A stretch of DNA of 64,000 nucleotides from Amanita rubescens (lineage: Eukaryota > Basidiomycota > Agaricomycetes > Agaricales > Amanitaceae): NCBI GenBank assembly GCA_015039365.1, contig WION01000022.1, forward strand, positions 248,001-312,000. The letters are read 5' to 3'. Below are positions 60,416 through 64,000 of the stretch, piece after piece. A model generated the notes under the pieces. That model made no database searches. It had not been told where the DNA came from and was given only the letters and a program-made list of their open reading frames with translations. Each line of letters starts with the position of its first letter. Within the stretch, counting starts at the first letter, position 1. A program made the translations under genes and the position numbers.

Positions 60416-60815
60416 GTTACTCGCTGTGGAGGTTGCTTCAGTAGTGCGATTAGTGTTAGTGGCGAGAGTTTGATGAACTTACGAAGAGGCTGCGTTGTAA
60501 AGTCTTGAAAGATATCAAGTGTAGAAATAGACGTTGTGACCGTGTCACGTACTATGTTCACCTCTCCCATCACCGTTTTCACTTTCCTCTAACATGCCTC
60601 TAACCGGAGATGGTTGGGGATTATACCGAGAATCATTCGTATATGAAGCACGAATTTTATAACGGGCTAGGCTGAGGAATAGGCGTGGGGATGGAAAAAC
60701 GAGGTTGTGCGATAATGCTGCCAAGTTTGTCGACGGTCGTAGGTCCCTGCGGGAACACGAATCAATAATTCCCCGTTGTACGGGATATTATCAAGGTGGG
60801 AAAGAGTATTTCGAC
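60416..60815. other. Intergenic, divergent promoters
   Basis: Upstream of the F-box-like gene and of AKR copy 4. Nothing coding recognised. Confidence 0.45.
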
Positions 60816-60832
60816 TTGGATGTTGCTCCGCG
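60816..60832 (+). promoter_or_regulatory. Shared AKR upstream motif, copy 4
   Basis: TTGGATGTTGCTCCGCG, followed by a second shared block at about 60918 and a TATAAAG at 60973. The promoter region is better kept than the gene body. Confidence 0.4.
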
Positions 60833-61026
60833 TTCTTACATCATATGATGACGGCAGAAGAAACAGTTCCATTATCACTGCTAGGTCGCACTAGGTAACG
60901 CAAGAGCACTGCTGTTCGTCAGTTGTTTGATTCTCCGTATTAAAAATCCGATTCTTCGGGAAATTCACCAACTATAAAGCCAGGAGAAAGAGTTGACCCA
61001 TCAACCATCGTCATCTTTGAGCAGAA

Positions 61027-61425
61027 ATGAACGTCGATTTGCAGAAGAAAGGAATGCCCTACGGTAGGTCTCTTTGCCACTCGTCCCCGAGTCATTAATA
61101 CTCGTCTGTGCAATTCGCCTTAGTTCGGCTGGGCAACTCCGGACTCGAGGTCTCCAAGATTATCCTGGGCTGCGCGTCGTATGGATCTCCGGACCACTCT
61201 CTCGTCGATTCTGCGAACCAGCCCCGGCTCTTTGTTCCGCCACCAGCAACGGTCCCTGCACCTACACCTGCACCATCAGCAACATCAGCTCCTCCTTCTC
61301 TCGTATTTCAAGCCCACCCTCCTATGAATGCGTCAGACTGGAAGGATTCCACTCGGAAGACGGTGAACTTACACCAGACGCTTAAGCCTCGGACCTCAAC
61401 AAAGAATTTTCCATGGCAACGTTGA
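61027..61425 (+). CDS. Truncated aldo-keto reductase N-terminus fused to new Pro/Ala-rich tail, copy 4
   Basis: Exon 1 (61027-61063) reads MNVDLQKKGMPY; after an intron with donor GTAGGT exon 2 (61124-61425) continues VRLGNSGLEVSKIILGCASYG and then leaves the AKR family: SPDHSLVDSANQPRLFV, a Pro/Ala/Thr stretch (PPPATVPAPTPAPSATSAPP) and a basic end to a stop at 61423. About 112 residues. The AKR barrel and all catalytic residues are absent. Either a 3'-truncated relic whose frame happens to stay open, or a small new protein; no evidence of expression can be seen. Confidence 0.5.
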
Positions 61426-64000
61426 GCGCTATGCTGGAATGCTTTCTCACGTCGTTTCTGATGTCCATTTCAAAATATTGAATTTTACTTTCCTATGTAC
61501 ATGGAAAAGATTGACTGGTAATATCTAACTAGACTGTCTTCAGCAATGAAAACCAGAAAACACACGATAGCAAAATGCTCGCACACCTCCTGAACCCGAA
61601 TCCTTCCTAAATACATCCAAGCGCTAGGTGAACCAACGCATGACCCGATTCCTGCATAACAGCAAGGAGCGAAGGACGCTAGGAAAGCAGGCAATTGAAC
61701 GTCATGCCAAGAATTTCCTTTTTTGGATGTTGAACCGCAACTCAGCCAGTAACTCAGCCCGTAACTCAGCGAAGCTGAAGAGCAAACAACCCTGACAACG
61801 TCGGCTGGGCAAAACTTGCGCTAAGGCTTGACCATGAAGGTCCATGACCAGCTAAACGAGTCGTAGAAGGCCTGAACGATAGCAGGATGATGATACTCCA
61901 ATTTCACGTTCAGCGAGTTTTTTGACGGTAAGCGTTGTTTCTCCCGCGCATTTGGGCTTTGTTTGAAACATTGATGGGGGAACGTCATTCTAGACATGAA
62001 CGTAACCACACCATTGCCCTCTTTCCGATGACGCATCATCTTGATTAATGATAAATGACGGCAGCCCGTGACCGCAGCAGACTTGACGATGTTGTTTCAA
62101 ATGTTAATATCACTAGCCCATAAATATTCCTTAATCAATTGGAGAGAGTAAGATACATTGAATACCTGACTAGCCATTCGGAAGTCGAGCAACGCGCATT
62201 GTCGCGTCCACCAGAGCGGGTTGAATCTTCCGTTGGGGTCCTAAGCTTCAACAATCCCTCCTCCGCCTTAGTGGCTTTATAAATACGCACTGGGAGGAGT
62301 AAACCGGAATTAGACGGGTATATAAAACACTTGAAAAAAGGCCCAATTCACAAAGTCCTGTCGAATGCTCGTCGCTCTTCATGTGACGAGGTAACTGGTG
62401 TTAGAGTACAATGTACTGATTGTTGGAGCCCAAAACTCGCTATTCACGAGCTTCTAGAAGGTGCAGAGGCATCTTCCAGTTGTGGAGGACCACGAAAGCC
62501 CAGGTCGAATTTCAAGAGCACCAAACCCACGCGGTTCGTCCGAGAAACGCGAGTCAATGGCCGCGAAAAAAGGTGAATTTACGGCCGTAGTAGGTCTAGT
62601 AGTCGCCTGGAGTGATGTACGATGTCAATGAGATTTTTAGCAATTTTTACGATGCTCGAGTGGCAGTCGGAGCGAGAGAGTTGGGGTGAAAACGAAAACA
62701 AGCAAAAGCTTGGTAAGCAATTTCAAAAGTCGTCAGTCAATCGCAGGTGAGTTTATGTCTGTCCATTATCATGGTCGCCTGGGCTGATAACTAATTTTCC
62801 CTGGTCAGTAGGAGGAGCCATGTCTAGAACCTGGGGGGAAAACAGGAATCCCTGGTGGGCAGTCTCACCTGGTAGTAAGTGATTACAGCAATTGAACCAA
62901 AAGCAGAAAAACAACATCGCTCCCGGATTCTTGCCCGTTTAGAGTCTACCGATCGTTAAATGGCCACCCGCAGCACCCCAATACCTGAATTCAGGAGAAA
63001 ATGAAAACCCCCCCTGACTCGGGGTATGTCGTACAGATTGGATCTGATAGGCAAGCCAAGTCGAGCCATGAGGCAATGAAAGCTGGGAAAACAGCCCGTT
63101 AACCAAAACGCGGTTGTGATTAACATGCTTGGTGGGCGCAACGCGTCATGCACACGACTGGAATAAAACCCAAACGCCATTATTCTGGGAGAACGCGACA
63201 TTGCAACGATGGTCAGTTACAAGTACGCGTGGTGGGAGTGTCCGTTCTTTAATTAGCAGACTAGGAGGGCATTCACACCAGACCAGATACTCGATACATA
63301 GATGATAATGCCTCAGATCGTCATTACGGCAACCCTGGAATGGAGATACTATGATACGCATGTGATTCATGCTTGTCTGGGCGGCACAGTGGTACTTCCA
63401 AACCGTTCCAATTAGATCTTCGATTTGCAAGAGCCAAAAGGCTGCATTAGCGTGCGTTCAACGACCCATACCAGCGACCCGCCAACCAAAATCTGTAACA
63501 GATTCAATCTCAAGCCCAGACTTTAGGCATTGCCAAGGAACGAAAAGGCCGAATGGGAAAGTACGCTTGACGTTTGATCAGTGGTACGCCCAAAGCGTAG
63601 TGACACAAACCCGCATACCCAGATTGGTGACAGGTGCTCCACAGCCCTGTCCCGACTTTCCAATGCACAATTTGAAATTCGGCGAGCCACAAAATGTGAA
63701 AGGCGCGTCACTTCCGCAAATGGTCTTATGTTCTCCCACCTGCTTCAAATATGAGCAAAAAAAATGTTCGTTGAAAAGTACGCACTTTGCATTCTTTGTT
63801 ACTATTAGACGCCTTGACGAACCGTGAAACTGTCCAAAGGCCGATTGAAAGCAAAATATCCTGTACTGGAAGCAGCGTACGTGTTGTTCCTGCCGCTTGT
63901 CGCCATAACCTATCGTCCTCCACCTCCATTCCAAGTGTGACGACCAGAAAAGAGCTCGTCACACGTGGATGTTTCTTATTGTCTCCCTCCCAGCCTATGC
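61426..64000. other. Right end, no gene recognised
   Basis: 2.6 kb with frames up to about 150 codons but no recognisable family, signal peptide or splice chain. A TATATAAAA-like motif near 62320 and the frame starting at 62331 were considered but not supported. Confidence 0.35.

Noticed and set aside
63369..63962. Overlapping frames on both strands near the right edge
   Set aside because: No domain, no splice chain, no repeat context; probably chance.

Overview
The window looks like a nuclear contig from a mushroom-forming basidiomycete (Agaricomycetes). Almost every gene is broken by short GT-AG introns, mostly 45-60 nt. The gene families are typical of that group: MATA-type HMG-box factor, F-box/LRR-like proteins in small clusters, NB-ARC/TPR NLR-like proteins, HNH nuclease-like genes, aldo-keto reductase arrays, and a GAPDH gene with a tiny 5-nt exon. 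All calls come from reading translations and splice sites by eye; no database search was run.

Left part (1-36.6 kb) is mostly conserved single genes: an HMG-box regulator running off the left edge, a uridine phosphorylase-like enzyme, a short F-box-like protein, a mitochondrial DEAD-box helicase of the MRH4 type, a secreted family protein (copy 1), a CaMK-like protein kinase, GAPDH, two tandem F-box-like genes (one decayed), secreted family protein copy 2, a large putative ER transporter (6-TM/DUF2421 type) and a GH47 alpha-1,2-mannosidase. The two secreted paralogues have matching exon lengths, a signal peptide, a cysteine-containing N-terminal domain, a Lys/Ala/Glu-rich helical stalk reminiscent of LEA proteins, and a C-terminal beta-rich domain.

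Right part (36.6-61.5 kb) is an accessory region built by duplication and decay. It holds four aldo-keto reductase copies: two nearly full length, one ruined, one truncated and fused to new sequence. All four share upstream motifs. It also holds two copies of a block carrying a flap-endonuclease (FEN1) fragment head-to-head with an HNH-type gene, an SMC1 fragment, a 623-bp TIR element with a TA target duplication, and a convergent pair of NLR-like NB-ARC/TPR genes. The NLR pair sits in a sharply bounded 6.8-kb block with only about nine CpG dinucleotides, while both flanks are CpG-rich. This block is the most striking feature of the window. The last 2.5 kb holds nothing I recognise.

Several conserved genes carry one- or two-base frame disruptions (GAPDH, one F-box gene, ER transporter, one NLR, one AKR). 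These are either real decay or consensus errors, and raw reads or transcripts are needed to decide.
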